A DNA stretch of 64,000 nucleotides from an uncultured bacterium (GTDB lineage Bacteria; Bacteroidota; Bacteroidia; Bacteroidales; Bacteroidaceae): NCBI GenBank assembly GCA_905215345.1, contig CAJMPR010000002.1, positions 62,001 through 126,000 of the forward strand, in the 5' to 3' direction. Under the pieces are notes generated by a model. It was not told where the DNA came from, made no database searches, and saw only the letters and a program-made list of their open reading frames with translations. Positions 48,561-57,308 of this stretch are shown piece by piece. Numbering within the stretch: the first letter of the stretch is position 1; every line of letters starts with the position of its first letter. The position numbers and the translations under genes were made by a program.

Positions 48561-50315
48561 ATGAAATTCAACATCTATAAAACATTGGTATTATCCTCTT
48601 TGGTACTGGTCTCGGCTTGTACCGACCTGGAAGAAATGAATATCGATCCCTATAATCCTCCTTACGTACCGGGAGCATCGGCTACAGATGTGAACCCTGA
48701 GGGGATTGACCTGGACTACGAACTGTCGGATGCCGATTTGAAAGCATTGAAAGAAGCGGAAAGTTCTATGGGCTCCCTGTTCCGTAACCTGACAAATGAA
48801 GGTCCGTATAATGATTATCAGATTGCAACCAACCTGACACATGATATCTACTCCGGTTACCTGGCAAATAATGTAAAGAGCTTTGTGGAACGTTCCCCAT
48901 CCTATGTCTATTGGGACGATTGGTCCAAGAGCCGTTGGAATCACTTCTACAATGACCGCCTGGCGTCAGAGTATACTCAAATTATCAAGATTTGCCATTT
49001 CGTAAATCCTGAAAAGTATCATAACGAGTTCTATGTGGCACGTATTTACTTTACTTTCCTGACATTGATGCAGACCGATACCTATGGTGATATTCCTCTG
49101 AATTACTACGTTAAAGGCGTACTGCCACCGGATAAAAACATGTCTTATATGCCTCAGAAGGATGTATACGACACTATGTTCCAGTTACTGGACGAAGCAA
49201 TCAAGAACATTGACCCGGCTAAAGGGTTGGACTGGGGTAGCGGTGACAAAGGTACTAATGACCGGTGCTACGGCAGCGATATTAATAAATGGTTACGCTT
49301 TGCCAACACCCTGCGCCTGCGGTTAGCCCTGCGTATCTCTAACGTTGATCCTGAGGAGGCAGCCAAGCAAGGTAAAGCAGCTATCGAGAACAAATACGGA
49401 CTGATGCAAAGTAATGCCGACAATATGCGTACCGTACCCAAATGCGCTCCTGTTGAACTTGGTGGTGAAGGTGGCGGTGGTTCCGAGAACATTTATGCCC
49501 TGCTCTTTGAATGGAATGCACAGACGTTGATGTCTAAGAACCTGGAGGTAGCTTATAAAGGAGAATCCGATAAACTCGATCCCCGCTGCGAAATCCTCTT
49601 TTGGAGAACCGGAAACTATGATACTAATCTAAGTAAAGGCATTGACGGTACAGGAGATTATGTAGGATGTCCCACAGGTAATCCCGATATCCAAGAAGCA
49701 GCTTCTACGGCCGATTTCTCTGCTATGAAGTCCGATTTGACTAATAAACTGTCACTGGACGATACCCGTTGGTTTAGCCAGGCACGTGAGTTGGTATGGA
49801 TGAGCTATGCCGAAAGCCGTTTCCTCTTGGCCGAAGCTGCCCTGCGCGGGTGGACTGCCCAGTCTCCGGAAACATACTATCTGGAAGGTGTCCGTGCCTC
49901 TATGGATTATTATCATATCCCGTCGGCTAAGTCAGAGGAGTACATTAGTGGCTTAAAGAATCGTACAGCCGTGTCCGGTACAGATAAAGAAGCGGCTTTG
50001 AAGGCAATAATCACCCAGAAGTGGCTGGCAATCTTCCCGAATGGTAATGAAGGTTGGGCTGAATTCCGTCGTACGGACTATCCCGAACTGGCAAATATCG
50101 TTGAAAATAACTCGGACGGTGAAGTACCGGAAGGTAAATTTATTAAACGAATTGATTATCCACAGAGTGAAGCCAATAACCCCAATCGTCCAGTGCAACT
50201 GGACAATCAAGGTACCAAAGTATGGTGGGATATTGCCGACACTAATGACGATGAAGGGAAACGTATGAAACCTGATAATTTCCGTCAAGGTACCATAAGC
50301 AAGATGTTTAGATAA
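48561..50315 (+). CDS. SusD/RagB family glycan-binding outer membrane lipoprotein
   Basis: A 584-residue surface lipoprotein that forms the lid of the SusC transporter. Signal MKFNIYKTLVLSSLVLVSAC ends in lipobox V-S-A-C. TPR-like helices and the LMQTDTYGDIPLNYY motif point to the SusD-like_2 branch. The AQTLMSKNLEVAYKGE and AESRFLLAEAALRGW blocks and the C-terminal IITQKWLAIFPNGNEGWAEFRRTDYP are conserved in this branch. It probably binds the mannose-rich glycan at the surface. It follows susC directly, and a 143-bp leader with alternative hairpins separates it from GH97. Confidence 0.95.
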   Translation: MKFNIYKTLVLSSLVLVSACTDLEEMNIDPYNPPYVPGASATDVNPEGIDLDYELSDADLKALKEAESSMGSLFRNLTNEGPYNDYQIATNLTHDIYSGYLANNVKSFVERSPSYVYWDDWSKSRWNHFYNDRLASEYTQIIKICHFVNPEKYHNEFYVARIYFTFLTLMQTDTYGDIPLNYYVKGVLPPDKNMSYMPQKDVYDTMFQLLDEAIKNIDPAKGLDWGSGDKGTNDRCYGSDINKWLRFANTLRLRLALRISNVDPEEAAKQGKAAIENKYGLMQSNADNMRTVPKCAPVELGGEGGGGSENIYALLFEWNAQTLMSKNLEVAYKGESDKLDPRCEILFWRTGNYDTNLSKGIDGTGDYVGCPTGNPDIQEAASTADFSAMKSDLTNKLSLDDTRWFSQARELVWMSYAESRFLLAEAALRGWTAQSPETYYLEGVRASMDYYHIPSAKSEEYISGLKNRTAVSGTDKEAALKAIITQKWLAIFPNGNEGWAEFRRTDYPELANIVENNSDGEVPEGKFIKRIDYPQSEANNPNRPVQLDNQGTKVWWDIADTNDDEGKRMKPDNFRQGTISKMFR

Positions 50316-50343
50316 TCAGCATCAGAAGATTTAAGAGGAACTC

Positions 50344-50393
50344 GAGTCAGCGACAAGACAACTACAAGTCGCTGACTCAAGCACCGCTTGTCG
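50344..50393 (+). promoter_or_regulatory. Two mutually exclusive stems in the susD-GH97 gap
   Basis: GAGTCAGCGAC (50344-50354) pairs perfectly with GTCGCTGACTC (50368-50378). CGACAAG (50351-50357) can instead pair with CTTGTCG (50387-50393). The two stems share CGAC and cannot form together. They may limit read-through from the highly expressed susCD genes into the enzyme genes. Confidence 0.5.
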
Positions 50394-50458
50394 GCGACAT
50401 CCCCGTCGTATTTCAACACTTTTCAATTCTTAAGTATGTTCCCGATATCATTCAAAGT

Positions 50459-52468
50459 ATGAAACAGTACCTTATCTATATAGTATCTTTTCTTGCTATT
50501 CTCACAGGTTGTACTAACCCTAAACCGACGGAAGTAACTTCACCTGACGGAAGCATCCGTTTGATATTTGCTCTGGACGACAATAACCGCATGACCTATC
50601 AGATACAGGTAAACGACACGGCATTTATCACCCCCTCTCCGTTAGGTTTCAAGGCAAAAGACGGGATTAATCTTTCGGACAAATTTCACGTTACCGGTAC
50701 TGACTTCGATACCGTAGACGAAACTTGGACACAACCGTGGGGAGAGAATAAAACCCTTCGCAATCATTATAACGAAATGGCTGTTCATCTGTCAGACTCG
50801 GTTGATACAAAGCTAACCATCCGCTTCCGTATCTTTGACGATGGACTGGGATTTCGCTATGAATATCAGGTTCCGGGCGCTGACAGCATTCTGATAACCG
50901 ATGAGTTGACAGCTTTCAACATTGCGCAAGAAGGCACGTCATGGTCTATCCCTGCCAACTATGAAACGTATGAACTGCTGTATCGTACACTACCAATTAA
51001 TAAGGTGGAAAATGCCAATACCCCTATGACTTTCAAGTGCGGTACTACCTATGCCAGCATCCATGAAGCCGCTCTGACCGATTTTCCTGAGATGACTTTG
51101 AAGAACATGGGTGACCGCCGGTTCAAATCCGAATTGGCTCCCTGGCCCGATGGTATCAAGGCGCGTATCAGTGGCGATAGTTTCAAAACTCCCTGGCGTA
51201 CTTTGCAGATATCCCCCAAAGCGGTGGGACTGATAAACTCCGCCCTTATTCTGAACTTGAACGAGCCTTGTGCTTTGGAAACTACCGACTGGATTCGTCC
51301 GGTGAAATACGTCGGTGTGTGGTGGGGAATGCATTTAGGTGTAGAGAGTTGGGTGATTAACGACCGTCACGGCGCTACTACTGCTAATGCAAAACGCTAT
51401 ATAGATTTTGCCGCCGCTAACAACATAGAAGCTGTGATGTTTGAAGGTTGGAACGAAGGTTGGGAAAACTGGGGAGGAACACAGGCATTTGATTATACTA
51501 AACCCTATGCTGATTTTGATATAAAGGAGATTGCCGACTATGCAAAAGAGAAGGGGATTCAAATTATCGGGCATCATGAAACGGGAGGAAATATTTATAA
51601 TTATGAGAGACAGTTGGATAAAGCCTATAAATGGTATGCCGACTTGGGTATTCATAGTGTAAAGACCGGTTATGCCGGAGGACTGCCTGACGGATACAAT
51701 CATCATGGGCAATTCAATGTACGGCATTACCGTAAGGTTGTAAAGACAGCCGCGAAATACCACACCACCCTTGATGTGCACGAACCCATTAAGGATACCG
51801 GGATACGCCGTACTTATCCTAACATGATGACCCGCGAAGGTGCCCGTGGCATGGAGTGGAACGCATGGAGCGAAGGTAATCCGCCCGAACACCACGTGAT
51901 GTTGCCTTTCACCCGTCTGCTGGCGGGTCCGATGGACTATACTCCCGGTATCTTCGATGTGCTTTATGAACGTGCCAAGAAGTCTCCCGACCGCAAACAG
52001 TGGAATATGAAAGACAGCAAGGATTGCCGCATCAATACCACGCTTGCCAAGCAGATAGCCAATTGGGTGATACTTTATTCTCCTTTGCAGATGGCAGCAG
52101 ATATGATAGAGAATTACGAAGGACATCCCGCTTTCCGGTTCTTCCGTGACTTTGATGCTGATTGTGATTGGTCGGAAGCATTGGCAGGCGAACCGGGTGA
52201 GTTTGTAGTGATTGTGCGTAAGGCAAAAGATAACTATTTCCTCGGTGCGGCAACTAATGAAGCAGCTCGGGAAGTGACTATTCCTCTGAACTTCCTGGAA
52301 CAGGGAAAGACTTACAAGGCGGTTATCTATGCCGATGGCGAAGGCGCCGACTGGGAAACAAATCCTACGGCTTATCAAATTACAGAGAAGCAAGTCATTG
52401 CGGGCGACACTCTCACAATTAATATGGCAAGAGGTGGTGGACAGGCCATCAGCTTTATGCCGAACTAA
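50459..52468 (+). CDS. GH97 family glycoside hydrolase, inverting (SusB-like) type
   Basis: A 669-residue lipoprotein (signal MKQYLIYIVSFLAILTGC, lipobox L-T-G-C). The N-terminal beta-sandwich starts TSPDGSIRLIFALDDNNRM, and a (beta/alpha)8 barrel follows. Glu374 (GHHETGG), Glu442 (DVHEPIK) and Glu466 (RGMEWNAW) are spaced 68 and 24 apart, close to Glu439, Glu508 and Glu532 of the inverting alpha-glucosidase SusB. The Asp nucleophile of retaining GH97 alpha-galactosidases appears to be missing (VKTGYAGG instead of a KVD-type motif). An alpha-glucosidase role is therefore most likely. In a mannose locus this could remove a glucosyl cap or side residue. Confidence 0.92.
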   Translation: MKQYLIYIVSFLAILTGCTNPKPTEVTSPDGSIRLIFALDDNNRMTYQIQVNDTAFITPSPLGFKAKDGINLSDKFHVTGTDFDTVDETWTQPWGENKTLRNHYNEMAVHLSDSVDTKLTIRFRIFDDGLGFRYEYQVPGADSILITDELTAFNIAQEGTSWSIPANYETYELLYRTLPINKVENANTPMTFKCGTTYASIHEAALTDFPEMTLKNMGDRRFKSELAPWPDGIKARISGDSFKTPWRTLQISPKAVGLINSALILNLNEPCALETTDWIRPVKYVGVWWGMHLGVESWVINDRHGATTANAKRYIDFAAANNIEAVMFEGWNEGWENWGGTQAFDYTKPYADFDIKEIADYAKEKGIQIIGHHETGGNIYNYERQLDKAYKWYADLGIHSVKTGYAGGLPDGYNHHGQFNVRHYRKVVKTAAKYHTTLDVHEPIKDTGIRRTYPNMMTREGARGMEWNAWSEGNPPEHHVMLPFTRLLAGPMDYTPGIFDVLYERAKKSPDRKQWNMKDSKDCRINTTLAKQIANWVILYSPLQMAADMIENYEGHPAFRFFRDFDADCDWSEALAGEPGEFVVIVRKAKDNYFLGAATNEAAREVTIPLNFLEQGKTYKAVIYADGEGADWETNPTAYQITEKQVIAGDTLTINMARGGGQAISFMPN

Positions 52469-52495
52469 CATTCAAACATAAATATAACAAATGAT

Positions 52496-54766
52496 ATGAA
52501 AAACAGGAAGTCTATTTCTATACGGATGAGTTGCCTTCTTATGTTAGGTATGGCGATATATGGCTGTACTCCCACGGAACAGGACTATTCATCGTATGTA
52601 AATCCGTTTATCGGAACAGGCGGGCATGGACATACTTATCCCGGAGCAGTAGTTCCTAACGGGATGATTCAACCCAGTCCGGATACCCGTATTTACGAGT
52701 GGGACGCTTGTTCCGGATACTATTATGCAGATTCTACCATCAATGGTTTTTCACATACGCATGTCAGTGGTACGGGATGCGGCGACTATGGCGATGTATT
52801 GCTGATGCCTACCGTGGGTAAGCAAGATTATCATGCCATGGGGACAAAGAGCCAGCAGATGGCTTACGCTTCCGCCTTCTCACATGAAAATGAGATAGCA
52901 CAGCCCGGTTATTACTCCGTATTCTTAGACCGTTATCAGGTGAAAGCCGAACTGACATCCACCCGTCGGGCGGCTATTCATCGTTACACTTTCCCGCAAG
53001 CGGAAGATGCCGGCTTTATTCTCGACCTGGATTATAGTCTGCAACGCCAGAAGAATGAGGAAATGGAACTGGAGGTTATCAGTGATACGGAAATCCGTGG
53101 ACGCAAGAAAACCGTATATTGGGCATTCGACCAATACATCAACTTTTACGCAAAATTCTCTAAACCGTTTACTTATACACTGGTAACCGACTCTATGGCA
53201 TTGGACGAAGGCGGACCACTCTTTCCTACCGCTAAAGTATTGATTCAATTTCAGACAAAGAAGAACGAAGAGGTATTTGTAAAAGTAGGTGTTTCCGCCG
53301 TAGATATGGAGGGTGCCCGTAAGAATGTAGAAGCCGAGATACCCGACTGGAATTTCGACGGGGTGCGCCAGTCGGCCCGCCAACAATGGAATGACTATCT
53401 TTCCAAAATAGATATTAAGACGAAAGATGCCGATCAACGGGTAATGTTCTATACGGCGCTCTATCATACGGGGATGCAACCCAATCTCTTTACCGATGCA
53501 GACGGGCGTTACCTGGGTATGGACCTAAAACCCCATCAAGGCAGTGTAGACAAGCCGGTTTATACTATTTTCTCCCTTTGGGATACTTTCCGTGCATACC
53601 ATCCGCTGATGACGATTATTGACCCGGAACTGAATGAGGCATTTATCCGTTCGCTCATCCTGAAACAGAAAGAAGGAGGTATTTTCCCCATGTGGGAACT
53701 TGCCGGTAATTATACCGGAACGATGATTGGCTATCATGCGGCGTCTCTCATTGCCGATTCTTATGTGAAAGGCTATCGCAACTTCGACCTCAAGGAAGCC
53801 TATCGTGCTTGCCTCCGAACGGCGGAATATGATACGACCGGCATCCTCTGTCCTCCTTTGGTGTTGCCGCATTTGATGCCCCAAGCCAAATATTGGAAAA
53901 ATAAGATAGGGTATGTGCCTTGCGACAAGGACAACGAATCTGTAGCGAAGGCTTTGGAATATGCTTACGATGACTGGTGTATTTCAATTTTGGCAGGTGC
54001 CATGAGCGACGAGGTCAATCGGGATAAATATGCTGCCTTTGCCGAAGGTTATAAGGTCTATTTCGATCCGAGTACCCGCTTCATGCGTGGATTGGACAGT
54101 GAGGGTAATTGGCGTACGCCTTTCAATCCCCGTTCTTCCAATCACCGTAACGACGACTATTGTGAAGGTACTGCCTGGCAGTGGACTTGGTTTGTTCCTC
54201 ACGATGTAGACGGATTGGTAGAACTGATGGGAGGACGTGATGCCTTTATCAATAAACTGGATTCGCTGTTTATCGCTGACTCTGCTTTAGAGGGTGAGGC
54301 TGCTTCAGTTGATATTTCCGGACTGATAGGTCAGTATGCGCATGGCAATGAACCGAGTCATCACATTGCACATCTGTACAATTACGTAGGTCAACCGTAT
54401 CGGACTCAGGAATTGGTAGACAGCGTGCTTCATACGCTCTACTTCAACGACCCGGACGGACTTTCAGGTAACGAAGATTGCGGGCAGATGTCTGCTTGGT
54501 ATGTCCTCAATGCAATGGGTTTCTATCAGGTATGTCCCGGAAAACCGGTATATTCCATCGGGCGTCCGCTATTTGATGAGGCAACCGTCCATTTGAGAGA
54601 TGGAAAAACATTTAAAGTGATAACGCATAACAACAGTCGTACCAATAAGTATATCCAAAGTATTGTCTTGAATGGAAAGCAGTTGAATACTCCGTTCTTC
54701 ACTCATCAGGATATTGTGGGCGGTGGTACGCTGGAGGTGACGATGGGAGGACTACCTCTTAGATGA
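52496..54766 (+). CDS. GH92 family exo-alpha-mannosidase lipoprotein (third)
   Basis: A 756-residue GH92 enzyme with a lipoprotein signal (MKNRKSISIRMSCLLMLGMA, lipobox I-Y-G-C). The N-terminal domain opens SSYVNPFIGTGGHGHTYPGAVVPNGM. The predicted acid is Glu557 (YCEGTAWQW). The base region is GNEDCGQMSAW with Asn659 and Asp661. The double-His motif HVSGTGCGDYGD is also conserved in the first and fourth GH92 in related form. It lies between GH97 (27 bases upstream) and the MFS gene (10 bases downstream), so the three are co-transcribed. Linkage preference cannot be told from sequence alone. Confidence 0.94.
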   Translation: MKNRKSISIRMSCLLMLGMAIYGCTPTEQDYSSYVNPFIGTGGHGHTYPGAVVPNGMIQPSPDTRIYEWDACSGYYYADSTINGFSHTHVSGTGCGDYGDVLLMPTVGKQDYHAMGTKSQQMAYASAFSHENEIAQPGYYSVFLDRYQVKAELTSTRRAAIHRYTFPQAEDAGFILDLDYSLQRQKNEEMELEVISDTEIRGRKKTVYWAFDQYINFYAKFSKPFTYTLVTDSMALDEGGPLFPTAKVLIQFQTKKNEEVFVKVGVSAVDMEGARKNVEAEIPDWNFDGVRQSARQQWNDYLSKIDIKTKDADQRVMFYTALYHTGMQPNLFTDADGRYLGMDLKPHQGSVDKPVYTIFSLWDTFRAYHPLMTIIDPELNEAFIRSLILKQKEGGIFPMWELAGNYTGTMIGYHAASLIADSYVKGYRNFDLKEAYRACLRTAEYDTTGILCPPLVLPHLMPQAKYWKNKIGYVPCDKDNESVAKALEYAYDDWCISILAGAMSDEVNRDKYAAFAEGYKVYFDPSTRFMRGLDSEGNWRTPFNPRSSNHRNDDYCEGTAWQWTWFVPHDVDGLVELMGGRDAFINKLDSLFIADSALEGEAASVDISGLIGQYAHGNEPSHHIAHLYNYVGQPYRTQELVDSVLHTLYFNDPDGLSGNEDCGQMSAWYVLNAMGFYQVCPGKPVYSIGRPLFDEATVHLRDGKTFKVITHNNSRTNKYIQSIVLNGKQLNTPFFTHQDIVGGGTLEVTMGGLPLR

Positions 54767-54776
54767 TAAAAGAAGA

Positions 54777-56087
54777 ATGAACCCGAAGAAACATAATCCT
54801 ATAACCTGGGTACCCACCGTCTATTTTGCGATGGGTTTACCCTTTGTGGTGCTCAATATGGTATCCGTACTGATGTTCAAGGGAATGGGAGTAAGTGATG
54901 CCCGCATAGCCCTGTGGACATCGCTTATCATGCTTCCCTGGACCCTGAAATTTCTTTGGAGTCCGTTCCTGGAGATGTATAGGACGAAGAAATTCTTTGT
55001 GGTGCTGACTCAGTTGGTTACCGGTATAGGCTTTGCACTGGTAGCATTGGCACTGAACCTGCCTGCCTACTTTGCCGTTTGCATTGCCTTGCTGGCAGTG
55101 ATTGCTTTCAGTGGAGCTACACACGATGTAGCTACGGATGGTGTCTATATTACGGAACTTAACAAACAGGAGCAAGCCCGGTATATCGGTTGGCAGGGAG
55201 CGTTCTACAACATAGCCAAGATTGTAGCTTCCGGCGGATTGGTATGGTTGGCTGGTTGGTTGTTGAAAAGATTTGGTGGAGTAGAGGGGGCTACGGAAGC
55301 TGTACACCATGAAGCTACGATACAGGCATGGATGATAGTGATGTTTTTGATGGCGGGAGTTATGATACTCTTGGGATTTTATCACATGCGCACTTTGCCC
55401 ACAGGCGGCGCTGCTGCAAAGGAGACAGTATCGGCACACGAAACCTTGGAAAAACTTATCGGCGTTATTAAAGATTTCTTCCGGAAGAAACATATAGCCT
55501 ATTATATCGCTTTCATCATCCTTTATCGCTTCGCCGAAGGCTTTGTCATGAAGATTGTTCCCCTTTTCTTGAAGGCAGAGCGTTCGGCGGGCGGCTTGGG
55601 ATTGAACGAACAGCAGATAGGTTTGTATTATGGTACATACGGTGCGGCGGCTTTTGTGTTGGGCTCGTTGTTGGCGGGATATTATATTTCGCATCGCGGA
55701 TTGAGTAAGACGCTGTTCTCGTTGTGTTGTATTTTCAATCTGCCGTTTGTTGCTTATACACTGCTTGCCATTTATCAGCCGGAGAACGGATTGTTGATAG
55801 GCGGGGCTATTGTATTGGAGTACTTCGGTTACGGTTTTGGATTTGTGGGGCTGATGCTGTTTATGATGCAACAAGTAGCGCCGGGCAAACACCAGATGGC
55901 GCATTATGCTTTTGCTTCGGGTATTATGAATTTGGGAGTGATGTTACCGGGAACGATAAGCGGGTATCTTAGTGACTATTGGGGATATGAGCGGTTTTTC
56001 GTATTCACGTTGTTTGCTACCATTCCGGCATTCCTTATTACGTACTTTCTGCCGTTTACGTATCCCGATGAAAAGAAAGATATATGA
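54777..56087 (+). CDS. MFS transporter (AmpG-like), probable inner-membrane glycan carrier
   Basis: A 436-residue protein with 12 membrane helices of the major facilitator superfamily. The N-terminus TWVPTVYFAMGLPFVVLNMVSVLMFKGMGVSDARIALWTSLIMLPWTLKFLWSPFLE and the motif GATHDVATDGVYI recall the AmpG/SLC33 branch. A basic loop between helices 6 and 7 (EKLIGVIKDFFRKKH) is as expected. Its place between GH92 and GH130 suggests import of a small manno-oligosaccharide, such as Man-GlcNAc, for GH130 to process in the cytoplasm. That substrate is inference from context. Confidence 0.9.
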   Translation: MNPKKHNPITWVPTVYFAMGLPFVVLNMVSVLMFKGMGVSDARIALWTSLIMLPWTLKFLWSPFLEMYRTKKFFVVLTQLVTGIGFALVALALNLPAYFAVCIALLAVIAFSGATHDVATDGVYITELNKQEQARYIGWQGAFYNIAKIVASGGLVWLAGWLLKRFGGVEGATEAVHHEATIQAWMIVMFLMAGVMILLGFYHMRTLPTGGAAAKETVSAHETLEKLIGVIKDFFRKKHIAYYIAFIILYRFAEGFVMKIVPLFLKAERSAGGLGLNEQQIGLYYGTYGAAAFVLGSLLAGYYISHRGLSKTLFSLCCIFNLPFVAYTLLAIYQPENGLLIGGAIVLEYFGYGFGFVGLMLFMMQQVAPGKHQMAHYAFASGIMNLGVMLPGTISGYLSDYWGYERFFVFTLFATIPAFLITYFLPFTYPDEKKDI

Positions 56088-56151
56088 TGATTTAGCGATT
56101 AGGCTTTACTTTTTATAAAAGTTACATCCTTTCTTTATTTTCATGCCTAAC

Positions 56152-56231
56152 AAAATCTTCCCAGTTGTACAACTGGTCGTGTATGAGTTGTACAACTGGA
56201 GCAGTATGAGTTGTACAATTGGGAAGATTTT
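56152..56231. repeat. Three 23-bp tandem units inside a 23-bp inverted repeat
   Basis: The core AGTTGTACAA starts at 56163, 56186 and 56209, a period of exactly 23 bases. The outer flanks AAAATCTTCCCA (from 56152) and TGGGAAGATTTT (to 56231) are complementary, so the first and last units pair into a long stem with one wobble. The core TTGTACAA is itself a palindrome. It sits in the 237-bp gap between the MFS and GH130 genes; no promoter consensus was seen in the rest of that gap. Confidence 0.75.
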
Positions 56232-56324
56232 ACTTGCAAGCAAAAAAAGAACTCATAGTATCTCGACAAATTCCCATTTATTATATGATGCTAACTAATA
56301 TAACTGATTAAAATAAATATAATT

Positions 56325-57296
56325 ATGAATAGTAAAATTTCAATGCCTTGGGAAGAACGGCCGGAAGATTGCAAAGATGTTATGTGGCGTTATTCCAAGA
56401 ACCCCGTCATCGGTCGGTATCATATCCCGTCTTCAAACAGTATTTTCAATAGTGCGGTAGTACCTTTTGGAGAAGGATTTGCTGGAGTGTTCCGTTGTGA
56501 TAACAAAGCGGTGCAGATGAATATCTTTGCCGGTTTCAGTCAGGACGGTATCAATTGGGAAATCAGTCACGAACCCATCCGCTTTGAAGCGGGAAATACG
56601 AAAATGATAGAGTCCGAATATAAGTACGATCCTCGTGTTACGTGGATTGAAGACCGTTACTGGATAACCTGGTGCAACGGCTATCACGGACCTACTATTG
56701 GCATCGGCTATACGTTTGACTTCAAAGAGTTCTTCCAATGCGAAAACGCTTTTCTGCCTTTCAACCGTAACGGGGTACTTTTCCCGCGGAAGATAGACGG
56801 GCGATATGCCATGTTGAGCCGTCCCAGCGACAATGGGCATACTCCTTTCGGCGATATTTATATCAGCTACAGTCCGGACATGAAGTATTGGGGCGAACAT
56901 CGCAGCGTGATGAAAGTAACCCCATTTCCTGAAAGCGCCTGGCAGTGCACCAAAATTGGTGCGGGTTCTGTTCCATTCCTTACGGAAGAAGGCTGGTTGA
57001 TATTCTATCATGGCGTTATCACCACTTGCAACGGTTTCCGTTATTCTATGGGAAGCGCGATATTGGACAAAGAACATCCGGAAAAGGTGCTGTACCGTAC
57101 CCGTGAATATCTGCTTGCACCCGCCGCTCCTTATGAATTACAAGGCGATGTACCTAATGTAGTATTTCCATGTGCCGCTTTACAGGACGGAGACAGGGTG
57201 GCTGCTTATTATGGCGCTGCCGATACGGTTGTAGGAATGGCTTTCGGATACATCTCCGAGATTATAGAGTTTACTAAACGGACGAGCATTGTTTAA
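56325..57296 (+). CDS. GH130 (subfamily 2-like) mannoside phosphorylase
   Basis: A 323-residue cytoplasmic enzyme (no signal peptide) of GH130, which phosphorolyses beta-1,4-linked mannosides. The five-bladed propeller start MPWEERPEDCKDVMWRYSKNPVIGRY and the catalytic block YKYDPRVTWIEDRYWITW place the acid at Asp102, close to Asp104 of the gut GH130_2 phosphorylase UhgbMP. In that subfamily the preferred substrate is Man-beta-1,4-GlcNAc, the core of N-glycans, and the product is mannose 1-phosphate. This supports N-glycan use by the locus. It is followed 12 bases later by the fourth GH92. Confidence 0.93.
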   Translation: MNSKISMPWEERPEDCKDVMWRYSKNPVIGRYHIPSSNSIFNSAVVPFGEGFAGVFRCDNKAVQMNIFAGFSQDGINWEISHEPIRFEAGNTKMIESEYKYDPRVTWIEDRYWITWCNGYHGPTIGIGYTFDFKEFFQCENAFLPFNRNGVLFPRKIDGRYAMLSRPSDNGHTPFGDIYISYSPDMKYWGEHRSVMKVTPFPESAWQCTKIGAGSVPFLTEEGWLIFYHGVITTCNGFRYSMGSAILDKEHPEKVLYRTREYLLAPAAPYELQGDVPNVVFPCAALQDGDRVAAYYGAADTVVGMAFGYISEIIEFTKRTSIV

Positions 57297-57308
57297 AATA
57301 CAATTACC

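Noticed and set aside
51335..52471. 378-codon open frame antisense to GH97
   Set aside because: No recognisable domain, and the plus strand encodes a complete GH97 with matching catalytic residues.
54837..55904. 355-codon open frame antisense to the MFS gene
   Set aside because: The composition (many Gln, His, Ser and Arg) is that of an antisense shadow, with no promoter or motif; the plus-strand MFS gene is certain.
56163..56231. Possible CRISPR-like repeats (AGTTGTACAA every 23 bp)
   Set aside because: The unit is too short to hold repeat plus spacer, the spacers are only about 9 bases long, and the array is enclosed in one inverted repeat.
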